Of a stretch of DNA of 64,000 nucleotides, positions 37,652 through 46,972 are shown piece by piece. Each line of letters begins with the position of its first letter. The stretch's first letter is position 1. The stretch is from Faucicola osloensis_B. Its GTDB lineage: Bacteria; Pseudomonadota; Gammaproteobacteria; Pseudomonadales; Moraxellaceae. The stretch covers positions 248,001 to 312,000 of the forward strand of contig CAXORL010000003.1 of NCBI GenBank assembly GCA_964211495.1, read 5' to 3'. The translations under genes and the position numbers were made by a program. The notes beneath the pieces were generated by a model. That model ran no database searches. It was given only the letters and a program-made list of their open reading frames with translations, and had not been told where the DNA came from.

Positions 37652-37806
37652 ATAGTGTTTATCCAATTGTCAATGCCGCTTGCTGATAACGCCTGTTGCT
37701 GATAGGGTTACCCTGTAGGCAGCGCGTTTTTAGCAAATTGGCTATTATACAAAGATTTGATTTACCTCGGTTATTTTTTAGTCGCAACACCTTATTAGGA
37801 AATTTT

Positions 37807-38379
37807 ATGGCAAATTACTCAACCAATGAATTTAAAGCTGGCTTAAAAGTCATGCACGAAGGCAACCCCTTTGCAATTTTAGAAAATGAATACGTTAAAC
37901 CAGGTAAAGGTCAAGCATTCAACCGTGTCAAAATGCGCAACCTAAAAACGGGTAAAGTATTAGAGAACACCTTTAAATCTGGCGATAGCCTTGAAGGCGC
38001 TGACGTTGTTGATACTGAAATGAACTATCTATACAACGATGGTGAATTCTGGCACTTTATGCACCCAGAAAGCTTTGAGCAGCTACAAGCCGACAAAAAT
38101 GCGATGGGCGATGCGGCAAAATGGTTAAAAGAAAATAGCAACGAAGAATGTACCATTACCCTATTCAATGGCGTACCTTTAAGTGTTGCCGCGCCAAACT
38201 TTGTTGAGTTAGTGATTACTGAAACCGACCCAGGTCTAAAAGGCGATACCTCAGGTGGCGGCGGCAAACCTGCAACCCTTGAAACAGGCGCAGTCGTACG
38301 TGTGCCATTATTTGTCCAACAAGGCGAAAAAATCAAAGTCGATACTCGCACTGGTGAATACCTATCACGGGTACAATAA
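37807..38379 (+). CDS. efp: Elongation factor P
   Basis: 190 aa from ATG 37807, preceded by AGGAA; the longer open frame upstream is not supported. EF-P enters the ribosomal E site and rescues stalls at consecutive prolines. The modification loop PGKGQAF places Lys34 where beta-lysylation occurs, matching the neighbouring epmB. Three beta-barrel domains of normal length, with the family signature region KGDTSGGGGKPATLETG near 142-158. Confidence 0.97.
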   Translation: MANYSTNEFKAGLKVMHEGNPFAILENEYVKPGKGQAFNRVKMRNLKTGKVLENTFKSGDSLEGADVVDTEMNYLYNDGEFWHFMHPESFEQLQADKNAMGDAAKWLKENSNEECTITLFNGVPLSVAAPNFVELVITETDPGLKGDTSGGGGKPATLETGAVVRVPLFVQQGEKIKVDTRTGEYLSRVQ

Positions 38380-38410
38380 TATATTTTATTACCAAGAATT
38401 TTAAAAAAAT

Positions 38411-38447
38411 AAAAGCCCAACTAACCGTTGGGCTTTTAGTTTTTTTA
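38411..38447 (+). terminator. Rho-independent terminator after efp
   Basis: Perfect 11-base stem AAAAGCCCAAC/GTTGGGCTTTT with a 5-base loop, then AG and a T-run. Confidence 0.9.
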
Positions 38448-38483
38448 ACATGTGACTGAAAAAGTTTTTGTCACGCTGTCACA

Positions 38484-38513
38484 TTGACATAGCATTATGC
38501 GATAAATCATAAA
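38484..38513 (+). promoter_or_regulatory. Candidate promoter of the TelA-family gene
   Basis: Perfect -35 box TTGACA (38484-38489), 18-base spacer and CATAAA (38508-38513). It lies in the 316-base gap between efp and the TelA gene, after the efp terminator, and implies a leader of about 175 bases that holds no other recognisable signal. Confidence 0.4.
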
Positions 38514-38695
38514 AATCATTCGTCAAACACGCATGGAAAAAAATGATTACCCAAATAGAACAACAAATGAAATAATTTACCAAGATAATCAAACTAGCGT
38601 TAGCTCAGACTGTTAAGATACAAAGACGAATTATAAGACAAATTAAAAGGCAAGTTAGCATACAAATACCAATATAGACAACTCAAGGATATATC

Positions 38696-39925
38696 ATGCC
38701 AGAACTCACCCCGCCAGAAACCAGCCCTGTCATCACCCTTGAAGCGCCGCAACCCGTTGCCGTTGTGCCACAAGACGAAGCCGACCAACTGGTCAAACTT
38801 GACCTAACCAAAGTGCCTGAACTTGATGCCAAAGTGAACGATTTTGTGATACATGTATTACAAACCCCTGTCAACACGTCTGTATTCGACGAGAAAGTCA
38901 ATGCCATTCATCAGCTGGGTAGTGCTGAAATTCGCGCTTCCGCGCAGATTGCAAATCGCATGCTTGATCGTCCTGCTAAAAGCATGGATAAAGCCTTATT
39001 TGACAACTCCCCGATTGCCAAATCCTTGACTGAGCTACGCAGCGTGGTCGAAGACCTAGATCCAAGCCGCCAAGGTTCGCTGTCAAGTCCACGCAAATTT
39101 TTGGGCATCATTCCCATGGGCAAATCCGTGCAAGATTATTTTCGCAAATACCAATCTTCGCAAACCCATATCAATGCCATCATCGAAAGCCTGTATCACG
39201 GCAAAGATGAACTGATGAAAGACAATGCCAGCATTGAGCAAGAAAAGGTCAATATGTGGAACTTGATGCAATCGTTACGTCAATATATTTATGTCGGTAA
39301 AAAAATTGACGAACGCCTTGAGCAAAAAATCGGTGAGCTTGAAGCCACTGACCCTGAAAAAGCACGCGTGGTCAAAGAAGAACTGCTGTTTTATGTCCGC
39401 CAAAAAAACATGGATTTTTTGACCCAACTGGCGGTGAACATCCAAGGGTATTTGGCGCTTGATATGATTCGCAAAAACAACTTAGAGCTTATCAAAGGCG
39501 TTGACCGTGCCACGACGACAACGATTGCTGCGCTACGTACTGCGGTGATGGTGTCACAAGCGCTGAGCAGTCAAAAACTGGTGCTCGACCAAATCAATGC
39601 GCTTAACTCAACGACCAGTAGTTTGATTGAATCAACGTCAGTCATGCTCAAACGCCAAACCGCGCAAGTGCATGAGCAAGCCAGTGGCAGCTCGGTAGAC
39701 TTAGAAAAACTGCAAAAATCCTTTAATCACATCTATGAGACCATGCAGGCCATTGATGTCTTTAAGGTCAAAGCACTGGGCAATATGCAGCAAACGCTCC
39801 ATGTATTGACTCAAGAAGTTGACCGCGCACAAACCTACCTTGACCGCACCAATCGCCAAACGGTGAGCGAGGTTGCCAACGAGCTGCAAATTGATGAGGA
39901 GAAACTGGGTAATGTCAAACTTTAA
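38696..39925 (+). CDS. TelA/KlaA-family toxic anion resistance protein
   Basis: 409 aa, cytoplasmic, almost entirely helical with strong coiled-coil character (about 150-260 and 330-400). AAGGA lies ten bases before the ATG. The family core is visible as FLGIIPMGKSVQDYFRKYQS near 131-150 and the helical block LLFYVRQKNMDFLTQLAV near 224. The family is named for tellurite resistance of plasmid TelA/KlaA and is often found with TerD proteins or XpaC; none of these is present here. Chromosomal relatives contribute to cell-envelope stress or antimicrobial tolerance; the mechanism is unclear. Confidence 0.85.
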   Translation: MPELTPPETSPVITLEAPQPVAVVPQDEADQLVKLDLTKVPELDAKVNDFVIHVLQTPVNTSVFDEKVNAIHQLGSAEIRASAQIANRMLDRPAKSMDKALFDNSPIAKSLTELRSVVEDLDPSRQGSLSSPRKFLGIIPMGKSVQDYFRKYQSSQTHINAIIESLYHGKDELMKDNASIEQEKVNMWNLMQSLRQYIYVGKKIDERLEQKIGELEATDPEKARVVKEELLFYVRQKNMDFLTQLAVNIQGYLALDMIRKNNLELIKGVDRATTTTIAALRTAVMVSQALSSQKLVLDQINALNSTTSSLIESTSVMLKRQTAQVHEQASGSSVDLEKLQKSFNHIYETMQAIDVFKVKALGNMQQTLHVLTQEVDRAQTYLDRTNRQTVSEVANELQIDEEKLGNVKL

Positions 39926-40113
39926 TCCCAATTTGATTTGACTATGCACAACCTCACGAATGATTGCGGCTTTTACTGTTTATCGACATCTTTTATCAGT
40001 AACAATAAAAGGATAATTGATGACAACTAACACGCAAAAACTATCAAAGTGTCCGTTCGTGAAGACTACTCTTGCAAAGCAAAGTTTTTGAAAACAAAGT
40101 ATTTTTAGCTTAA

Positions 40114-40142
40114 AAAAACACCGGCATGAGTGCGGTGTTTTT
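40114..40142. terminator. Bidirectional terminator between the TelA gene and purK
   Basis: Perfect 10-base stem AAAAACACCG/CGGTGTTTTT around a 9-base loop, with A/T runs on both sides. It lies between convergent genes, so it can stop both transcripts. Confidence 0.85.
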
Positions 40143-40156
40143 GCTTATACATAGCT

Positions 40157-41320
40157 TTAGTCAGACAATTTATTGGGTAATTTTGCAACCACTTGCGCGA
40201 CCGTGTTATCCAGTTGACTGCTATCGCTCGGCATGACAGTGATATGACCAATTTTTCGACCTTCGCGCTCTTCTTTATCATAATTGTGCACGTGCACGCC
40301 AGCGATGGCTAGGACTTCGTCCAGTTTTGGGTATTCTCCGATGACATTTAGCATGACAGAGGGTTTGACGATGGCTGTGTCTCCCAGTGGCAACCCCGTC
40401 ACTGCGCGCATGTGATTTTCAAATTGACTGGTTACCGCCCCTTCAATACTCCAGTGCCCTGAGTTGTGCACGCGGGGTGCGATTTCATTGGCTAGCAATT
40501 TTTCAGCGCCGCCTTCATAAGTCACAAATAATTCTAACGTCAACACGCCCACATAGTTTAAATGTTCGAGCAATTTTTTGATATTACTTTGGGCTTGCTC
40601 CGTGAGGTTATCAACATTGGGCGCAGGTGCGGTTGATTTGGCTAAAATACCATTGCTATGTTCATTTTGCACGAGCGGATAATAGCGGATTTCACCGTTT
40701 TGTGCGCGCACTGCAATAATAGATACTTCGCGCTCAAAGTGAATAAAGCCTTCGGCAATAAGCGGTGCTGTTTTGGTTGCGTCGCCAAGTTCTGCCCACG
40801 CGGTATCGATTTGGTCAGCGGATTTGACCACAAACTGCCCTTTGCCATCATAGCCCCCGCGTGTGGTTTTGAGTACCAAGGGTAGTCCCAATTTGTCGGC
40901 GGCGGCTTGGATATCGGCTTTGTTATGCACTGCCATAAAAGGCACGGTGGCGATATCTAATTGGTTAAATAAGTTTTTTTCATTTAACCGATCTTGTGCC
41001 ACTGATAGCGCAAATGACGATGGGTATAAGGTTTTGGTCGATTCCAAAAACTGGGCAGGTTTGAGCGGGGTGTTTTCAAACTCTAGGGTAAAAATATCAC
41101 AGCTTTGGGCAAAATCTTCGAATTGCTCGCTACTAAACACTTTGCCCAGTAAGCGTGCGGGGCAATTGGCACTATCCTCCAGAAACACGCAGCGGATACC
41201 CAGCGGTAACGCCGCTTGCGCCAACATCATACCCAGTTGTCCGCCACCTAAAATTCCAACGGTTTTGACTGGATAATTGGAATGATTGATGGTATAAAAA
41301 TTGGCGGTTTGCATAGACAT
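40157..41320 (-). CDS. purK: 5-(carboxyamino)imidazole ribonucleotide synthase
   Basis: 387 aa from ATG 41320 (another ATG two codons later); the longer frame adds 30 unrelated residues. ATP-grasp enzyme that carboxylates AIR to N5-CAIR in purine synthesis. N-terminal GGGQLGMMLAQAA binds nucleotide; ATP-grasp features are KTTRGGYDGKGQFV and the metal-binding region NEIAPRVHNSGHWSIEG near 290. Normal length. Its usual partner purE is not adjacent, and purK is bounded by terminators on both sides, so it is transcribed alone. Confidence 0.95.
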   Translation of the reverse strand: MSMQTANFYTINHSNYPVKTVGILGGGQLGMMLAQAALPLGIRCVFLEDSANCPARLLGKVFSSEQFEDFAQSCDIFTLEFENTPLKPAQFLESTKTLYPSSFALSVAQDRLNEKNLFNQLDIATVPFMAVHNKADIQAAADKLGLPLVLKTTRGGYDGKGQFVVKSADQIDTAWAELGDATKTAPLIAEGFIHFEREVSIIAVRAQNGEIRYYPLVQNEHSNGILAKSTAPAPNVDNLTEQAQSNIKKLLEHLNYVGVLTLELFVTYEGGAEKLLANEIAPRVHNSGHWSIEGAVTSQFENHMRAVTGLPLGDTAIVKPSVMLNVIGEYPKLDEVLAIAGVHVHNYDKEEREGRKIGHITVMPSDSSQLDNTVAQVVAKLPNKLSD

Positions 41321-41409
41321 GGTGGCAGCTCTTTTTGATAAGTGAAACACAGAAGAAAAATTATCGCTAATTATAAAGGATTTGCCCACAAATAAAAAAT
41401 CCAAGCACA

Positions 41410-41438
41410 AAAAAAGCCATAAGGCTTTAATCTTATGG
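41410..41438 (-). terminator. Terminator of the small conserved gene
   Basis: On the minus strand CCATAAG, an 8-base loop and CTTATGG are followed by CTTTTTTT. It lies 32 bases after the stop of the 101-aa gene and ahead of purK. Confidence 0.75.
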
Positions 41439-41469
41439 GTTCAACAAATCAATGAATAGGCGTTACGCA

Positions 41470-41775
41470 TTAACTATAATGCACGGGTTCTTCGTCATAC
41501 ACATTGGCATGCCACTGTGAAAGCTGCTTTTGCATTAAAGTTTGAATGGCAGCATGAATCATGCTTTGACCAATCAACTGGGTATCATCCCCCAACATTT
41601 CTTTCACTTTGTCAGAAAATTCAATACTTACCAAGTCTTCTGATTCGTCATTCGAGGTACGTAGTACCATCTTGCCATCATCTTGCTCGACAAACTCCAG
41701 CATCATCGCTTCTGCTTTGGCATCCTTTGCCGCTTGCAGTAGGCTTTGGTAATCTGATTTTGTATCTTTTTGCAT
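41470..41775 (-). CDS. Small conserved acidic protein, function unknown
   Basis: 101 aa with a strong ribosome binding site (GAGGAGCG just before ATG 41775) and its own terminator, which support a real gene. Cytoplasmic, acidic, helix-strand-helix pattern: an N-terminal helix rich in Lys and Ala (3-30), a short beta section (KMVLRTSN), and a C-terminal helical part (IGQSMIHAAIQTLMQKQLSQW). No known motif recognised. Confidence 0.65.
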   Translation of the reverse strand: MQKDTKSDYQSLLQAAKDAKAEAMMLEFVEQDDGKMVLRTSNDESEDLVSIEFSDKVKEMLGDDTQLIGQSMIHAAIQTLMQKQLSQWHANVYDEEPVHYS

Positions 41776-42109
41776 CGTCGCTCCTCAATCTTTTATCCGC
41801 CCCAGTGACTACTTTGGTTACTACCTTAGTAGCTTTCTTATGAACTCTTAGAAACTGGGCTAAGCAACCTGTTAGTCACCCTGTGATATCGCTTTAATCA
41901 ACGTAGCATAGTTTAACGCTTGCATCTTTTTAAAAGCTTGTTGACAGCTTATTAACAGGGTTTGGCATATTGCATGATTATTAAAATGGCGGCTTTAATG
42001 CTAAAAATCAAGCATAATTTGTGATATTAACACAGCGACTACAATACTTAATGCTTAAGGGCTATTCTGATAAATTATTGAGTGAGCCATGCAGCTTGAA
42101 CCATTGAAC
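41776..42109 (-). other. 334-base intergenic region
   Basis: It holds the leader and presumably promoter of the 101-aa gene and the region after the marC stop. Apart from short A/T runs I see no hairpin, RNA gene or coding potential. Confidence 0.5.
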
Positions 42110-42748
42110 TTATAACAACTGCGGAAATACGCTTTTTAAGCCGCCAACAAAAATCTCTACTGCAACGGCCGCAAGTAACATCCCCATGATACGATTGAGC
42201 ACATTAAGCCCGGTATCACCTAAAAAACGACTTACCTGCCCCGCTGCCATAAAGCTTAGATAAGTAATAATACTGATAATCAAACCTGCGGTGATAATCG
42301 CTAGCATATTAAAATAACTATGCCCGCTTGCAGCATAAATAATCACGGTAGAAATCCCACCTGGACCAATCACCATCGGAATCGTCAACGGTACCACGGC
42401 AGATGCCGCCCCTTGAAACGCCACGCCATTTAAATCCCCTGATTTGCCAACATGCGGTTTGGCAACATTGCCAGCGCCATTCATCATGCCAATGGCAATA
42501 ATCAGTACCAAGATACCGCCTGCGATACGAAATGACCCAAGCGAAATCCCCAGCACCTTTAAGATAGGCTCGCCTGCCAACGAAAATATTGCGATGGTCA
42601 CAAACACAGTAATGGCTGAAATCAGTGCAACTTTGCGAGTTTGTTGTCGATTGGCGTCTTTGGTGATATCAATAAATAACGATAACGCGGCAAAGGGATT
42701 GACCAGTACCACCAGTGCCAAAAATATTTTTAAGACTTGAGATTCCAT
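42110..42748 (-). CDS. MarC-family integral membrane protein
   Basis: 212 aa with six membrane segments spread evenly (about 5-25, 41-60, 70-90, 107-130, 139-160, 185-205). Family features are the N-terminal NPFAALSLFIDITK and the middle motif AVVPLTIPMVIGPGGIST. Despite the historical name, MarC proteins are not proven multidrug pumps; related members act in small-molecule or amino-acid transport. Single gene with short leader. Confidence 0.9.
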   Translation of the reverse strand: MESQVLKIFLALVVLVNPFAALSLFIDITKDANRQQTRKVALISAITVFVTIAIFSLAGEPILKVLGISLGSFRIAGGILVLIIAIGMMNGAGNVAKPHVGKSGDLNGVAFQGAASAVVPLTIPMVIGPGGISTVIIYAASGHSYFNMLAIITAGLIISIITYLSFMAAGQVSRFLGDTGLNVLNRIMGMLLAAVAVEIFVGGLKSVFPQLL

Positions 42749-42850
42749 GAGTATTGACTAACTTGTTGGGTGAATATGACAAAACAGTTATGGTAGCATA
42801 AATTTAAGTCAGCAGGGTTACGGCGTTAATCCGCTTAGGGCTACCAGTGC

Positions 42851-42865
42851 GCAGGCTAAGCCTGC
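42851..42865. repeat. Perfect short palindrome after the ABC transporter gene
   Basis: GCAGGCT A AGCCTGC, 15 bases, located 16 bases after the ABC gene stop and 102 bases before the marC start codon. No T-run follows in either direction, so it might be an operator or a weak hairpin. Confidence 0.5.
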
Positions 42866-42880
42866 ATGATGAACCCGAAA

Positions 42881-44767
42881 TTAATGGCTCTCTAACGTTT
42901 GGGTGATTTTATCAAGATTTAAACTATCGGACATGGCATTAAAAATCTCATAATATTTGCCTCGCTTGCGGTATAGTTCATCATGCGTGCCTGTCTCCAC
43001 CACGCGCCCTTGCTCGATGACCACCAAATCATCAGCGTCAATAATCTGCGCGATATTGTGCGACACGATAATCACCGTGCGATTTTGTTTGATTAAATCC
43101 AAACTGCGCTTGATTTGCTGGCTGGCAATGGCATCTAGACTTGCAGTCGGCTCATCCAAAAAGACAATCGGCGGATTTTTGAGAAACATACGTGCCAGTG
43201 CAATACGCTGCTGCTGTCCACCTGACAAGGATTTGGCTTCGGTCTGGTAGCCTTTGGGCAGCTGGGTGATTTGTTCATGAATAGAGGCTTGTGTTGCTGC
43301 CTGCTCAATCTGAGATTGACTGGCCGTTAAATCGCCATAACGAATATTTTCTTCAATGGTACCACCAAAAATATGGTTTTTTTGCAACACCAAACCAATT
43401 TGTTGGCGTAGTTCATGGGTATCATAGTCTTGCAAATCCTTGCCATCGAGCAAAATTCGCCCCTGCGTGGGCTGATAAAATTTTACCAACAGATTGATAA
43501 TGGTGCTTTTACCTGCGCCACTCAACCCGACCAATGCAGTAATTCGGTTGCGCCGAATGCGAAAGCTGACATCCTGCAAGGCTTGGTTGCCGTTGGGATA
43601 AACAAAATCCACGTGCTGAAGTTCGATATCGCCCTGCACCGTCGCAGGATTGACACCGCCTACCACTTCGATTTGGCTATCATCTTCTAAGATATCAAAA
43701 AACCCTTCGGCATAAGTCAGCGCATCATTGACCTCATCATAGATACGATGCAACTGGCGAATCGGCGATGCCACGTTTTGAAACAACAACACATGAAACA
43801 TAATCATGCCAATGGTCATCTGCCCATCAAGCACGAAATACGCGGTTAAAATAATAATCGCCACGACACCAATCTGCTCGATAAAGCTTTTGAGTGCATC
43901 ATATCCAAAGCCAATACCGCGCGTTTTGAGTTGGTTATCGGTCATCTCTTTTTGAATGGCAAAATGTTTTTGCGCTTCAATCGGCTCGCGGACAAAGGAT
44001 TTGATTACTGTGATAGCGTTAATGAGCGAAATGATTTGCTCGCTTTTGCTCTCCCGGTAGTGGCGCATCTGCCGACGAAAGCCTTGCAAGCGTGTGGCTT
44101 GTTTTTGACTGATATAAAAATAAATCGGCACAATGACCAGCCCTACCATCCCCACCCACACATTGGCGCTAAACATCACTACCAGTGCTACCATCGCATT
44201 GGCAAATAATGGCAACATATCAATAAAAAAGTTTTGCACCAAACGCGTCAGACTACTGACACCCAAATCAATGCGCGTCTGCAGCTTACCACTGTCATTA
44301 TCAGGGTGGGTATAAAACCCCATGCGGTAACTTAAAATACGCGCCACGACTTTTTGCGATAAATCCCGGGACAAATTAATACGGATTTTTTCACCAAAAT
44401 AGCGCTGTCCAAAGCTGATTGCCGCGTATAACAGTTCTTTGAGCAGTAGCACGATGCTGATAGTCGTGAGCAGTTTTGCACCTTCATGCCACGGCTCGCT
44501 GAGCTTGAGAATCTCGGTTAAATGATCAACGGTATAACGTAGTACAAAAGCATTAACCTGCGCGGCAAATGAACCAATCACCGTAAGCAGCAACGTCGCT
44601 ATGATTAATGAATGATAAGGTTTTGCAAAAACGGATAATTTTTTGATAATTGACCACAGCACGGCGCCGCGTTCGCGTTTGTTGAGTGATACCTTTGCAG
44701 GTTTGGCTGGCAGTGTCGATGTGTTAGGGAGCGATGGACTAGGAGATGGATTGGGAAAATTTGGCAA
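42881..44767 (-). CDS. ABC exporter, fused membrane and ATPase domains
   Basis: 628 aa, apparently starting at TTG 44767 since no in-frame ATG exists before the membrane part. After a Pro/Ser-rich tail come six membrane segments (about 55-330), then the ATPase: Walker A GLSGAGKST near 412, Q-loop LVLQKNHIFGGT, signature LSGGQQQRIALARM near 511, Walker B PIVFLDEPTASLD near 530 and switch His in IIVSHNIAQI. All catalytic residues are intact, so a homodimeric half-transporter is expected. The substrate is unknown; lipid A, peptide or drug export are all possible in this class. Confidence 0.93.
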   Translation of the reverse strand: MPNFPNPSPSPSLPNTSTLPAKPAKVSLNKRERGAVLWSIIKKLSVFAKPYHSLIIATLLLTVIGSFAAQVNAFVLRYTVDHLTEILKLSEPWHEGAKLLTTISIVLLLKELLYAAISFGQRYFGEKIRINLSRDLSQKVVARILSYRMGFYTHPDNDSGKLQTRIDLGVSSLTRLVQNFFIDMLPLFANAMVALVVMFSANVWVGMVGLVIVPIYFYISQKQATRLQGFRRQMRHYRESKSEQIISLINAITVIKSFVREPIEAQKHFAIQKEMTDNQLKTRGIGFGYDALKSFIEQIGVVAIIILTAYFVLDGQMTIGMIMFHVLLFQNVASPIRQLHRIYDEVNDALTYAEGFFDILEDDSQIEVVGGVNPATVQGDIELQHVDFVYPNGNQALQDVSFRIRRNRITALVGLSGAGKSTIINLLVKFYQPTQGRILLDGKDLQDYDTHELRQQIGLVLQKNHIFGGTIEENIRYGDLTASQSQIEQAATQASIHEQITQLPKGYQTEAKSLSGGQQQRIALARMFLKNPPIVFLDEPTASLDAIASQQIKRSLDLIKQNRTVIIVSHNIAQIIDADDLVVIEQGRVVETGTHDELYRKRGKYYEIFNAMSDSLNLDKITQTLESH

Positions 44768-44899
44768 AAGTGGCTCACAAATGATTTTTTAATACGTTTG
44801 GTAGTTTAATATCTTTGGCAAAAGTGTAAATAAAAGAACTGCGTTTCAGGTAGTTGGTAATTGTTGCATTCTTGTCCATGCGAAGCTTTGCCCCATAAA

Positions 44900-44920
44900 A
44901 TCATAAAATAATTTTATGAT
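44900..44920. promoter_or_regulatory. 21-base palindrome upstream of the acyl-CoA dehydrogenase gene
   Basis: ATCATAAAAT, one central A, ATTTTATGAT: a perfect inverted repeat typical of a dimeric regulator site. It sits between the divergent ABC transporter and dehydrogenase starts, 130 bases before the latter. A second small inverted repeat, ATAATA-AG-TATTAT, follows at once. Confidence 0.55.
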
Positions 44921-45050
44921 AATAAGTATTATTTATGAATATTTATTATGATTTGAAGCTTTTAGTGGGAAATACCTTTATACTGAGCGGACTTATTTTT
45001 ACCTTTCATTTTCTATCTTAGTTAATAGCCTATTAAAAGGATTTCAGCGT

Positions 45051-46871
45051 ATGCCATTATCATATAAAGCCCCCCTGCGTGATATTCGCTTTTTAACCAA
45101 TGAAGTATTTAATTACCCCGAACACTATAAAACCTTAAAATCTGGTGAAAATGCCGATCCTGAAACCGTGGATATGATGCTTGAGAGTTTTGCGGATTAT
45201 TGTAGCAATGTGTTGATGCCACTGTACCAATCAGGCGATGCTGAAGGCTGCCATTTTGACAAGGGTGTTGTTACCACGCCAAAAGGCTTTAAAGAAGCTT
45301 ATGATATGTTCGTTGAAGCTGGGTATCAAGCCATACCGTTTCCTGAAGAATTTGGTGGCTTGAATATGCCAATGTCTGTCAACCTCATCAAAAGTGAAAT
45401 GATGGGCACGGCAAACTGGGCATTTGCCATGTATCCAGGACTGTCGGTAGGCTGTATGAATACCATCATGCAATACGGCACCGCCGAGCAAAAAGCCACT
45501 TATATGCCAGGCTTGGTAGAAGGTCGTTGGTCGGGCACCATGTGTTTGACTGAGCCACAATGTGGTACCGACTTGGGTCAAGTTAAAACCAAAGCCATCC
45601 CACAAGAAGACGGTACTTATAAGATTAGTGGTACCAAAATCTTTATTTCAGCCGGTGAACATGACTTAACGGAAAATATCGTGCATATCGTATTAGCACG
45701 TCTACCCGATGCGCCTGAAGGTACCAAGGGTATTTCGTTATTTATCGTGCCAAAATTCTTGGTCACAGAAAACGGCGACATTGGTGAGCGTAATCCCGTT
45801 AACTGTGGCTCAATTGAGCACAAAATGGGTATCAAAGCCTCAGCAACGGCGGTACTCAACTTTGATAATGCCACAGGCTACTTAATCGGTGAGCCGAATA
45901 AAGGCTTAAAAGCCATGTTTACCTTTATGAACACTGCCCGCCTAGGGACAGGTATGGAAGGCTTAGCGCATATGGAATTGGCTTTCCAAAACTCATTGCC
46001 CTACGCCAAAGAACGCCGCTCAATGCGTACCCTATCAGGTACCAAAGAGCCAAACCAAGTGGCTGATGCCATTATCCATCATGCCGATGTTGCGCGCATG
46101 CTACTCACCCAAAAAGCCTTCTCAGAAGGGGCGCGCTCAATGATTTATCACGCATCACGCTATGCTGATAAAATGTTTGAAGGCGCGATGCTCGGTGACG
46201 ATGCTGAGTTCCACAAATGGGATGATAAATTGGGCTTTTATACCCCAATACTCAAAGGTTTCTTAACTGAACTGAGCATTGAATGCGCCAAACATGGTAT
46301 GCAAATCTACGGCGGTCATGGCTACATCAAAGAATGGGGCATGGAACAAATCGCCCGTGACGCGCGTATCTCAACCTTATATGAAGGGACCACAGGCGTA
46401 CAGGCGCTTGACCTACTAGGTCGTAAAGTGTTAATCCAATCCAAAGGCAAAGTGCTGCTTGATTACACCGCCAATATCATGAAATGGTGTAGTGAGTATG
46501 CCCTAGATAAAGGCATGCGTAAATTCGTTTGGGAATTGACCAAATACTGTGCAGAGTGGAATACCCTTACCACACGTATCATGTTGACGGCGCGTAAAGA
46601 CCGTGAAATCGTCTCAGCGGCATCCGATGATTACTTAATGTACTCAGGCTATGTCATCATGGGTTATCACTGGGCGCGCATGGCGGCGGTGGCCTATGAC
46701 AAGCTCAAAAATGGCGGCAGCGAAACCAAAGAATTCTATGAAGCTAAAATCAAAACCGCTGAGTTCTATTTTGAAAAACTATTGCCACGCGCCTCAGGTC
46801 ACTCAGAGAGCATGTTGGCACCAAGCGAGTTAATGGCGATGGATTTAGATAGCTTTAATTTCCTAGACTAA
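45051..46871 (+). CDS. Long-type acyl-CoA dehydrogenase (FadE-like)
   Basis: 606 aa, flavin enzyme of fatty-acid beta-oxidation that introduces the trans-2 double bond in acyl-CoA. AAAGGA lies about ten bases before the ATG. Visible are the N-terminal helical part, FAD-binding MCLTEPQCGTDLGQVKTKA near 164-182, ISGTKIFISAGEHDL, and the motif YGGHGYIKEWGMEQIARD followed by YEGTTGVQALDL near 444, whose Glu is the expected catalytic base. The extra C-terminal part (470-606) is typical of the approximately 600-aa class in Acinetobacter and Pseudomonas. Chain-length preference is unknown. Confidence 0.93.
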   Translation: MPLSYKAPLRDIRFLTNEVFNYPEHYKTLKSGENADPETVDMMLESFADYCSNVLMPLYQSGDAEGCHFDKGVVTTPKGFKEAYDMFVEAGYQAIPFPEEFGGLNMPMSVNLIKSEMMGTANWAFAMYPGLSVGCMNTIMQYGTAEQKATYMPGLVEGRWSGTMCLTEPQCGTDLGQVKTKAIPQEDGTYKISGTKIFISAGEHDLTENIVHIVLARLPDAPEGTKGISLFIVPKFLVTENGDIGERNPVNCGSIEHKMGIKASATAVLNFDNATGYLIGEPNKGLKAMFTFMNTARLGTGMEGLAHMELAFQNSLPYAKERRSMRTLSGTKEPNQVADAIIHHADVARMLLTQKAFSEGARSMIYHASRYADKMFEGAMLGDDAEFHKWDDKLGFYTPILKGFLTELSIECAKHGMQIYGGHGYIKEWGMEQIARDARISTLYEGTTGVQALDLLGRKVLIQSKGKVLLDYTANIMKWCSEYALDKGMRKFVWELTKYCAEWNTLTTRIMLTARKDREIVSAASDDYLMYSGYVIMGYHWARMAAVAYDKLKNGGSETKEFYEAKIKTAEFYFEKLLPRASGHSESMLAPSELMAMDLDSFNFLD

Positions 46872-46897
46872 TGGGTTAAACTTGTTGCGCCATTTTG

Positions 46898-46936
46898 CAA
46901 AAAGGCTGCTCAACCTTAATGGGGGCAGCTTTTTTA
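46898..46936 (+). terminator. Terminator after the acyl-CoA dehydrogenase gene
   Basis: AAAGGCTGC pairs with GCAGCTTTT (one G-T pair) across a 15-base loop, followed by a T-run. It overlaps the upstream extension of the ispA frame, which supports the shorter ispA start. Confidence 0.75.
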
Positions 46937-46972
46937 TTGCTCAAAATTTTAACACATACAAAAGAATTGATT

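Noticed and set aside
38533..38616. 27-codon frame before the TelA-family gene
   Set aside because: Hydrophilic, no ribosome binding site, and inside a likely leader; no family features.
46895..46972. Longer N-terminus for ispA
   Set aside because: It runs through the terminator of the preceding gene and adds residues unlike the family.
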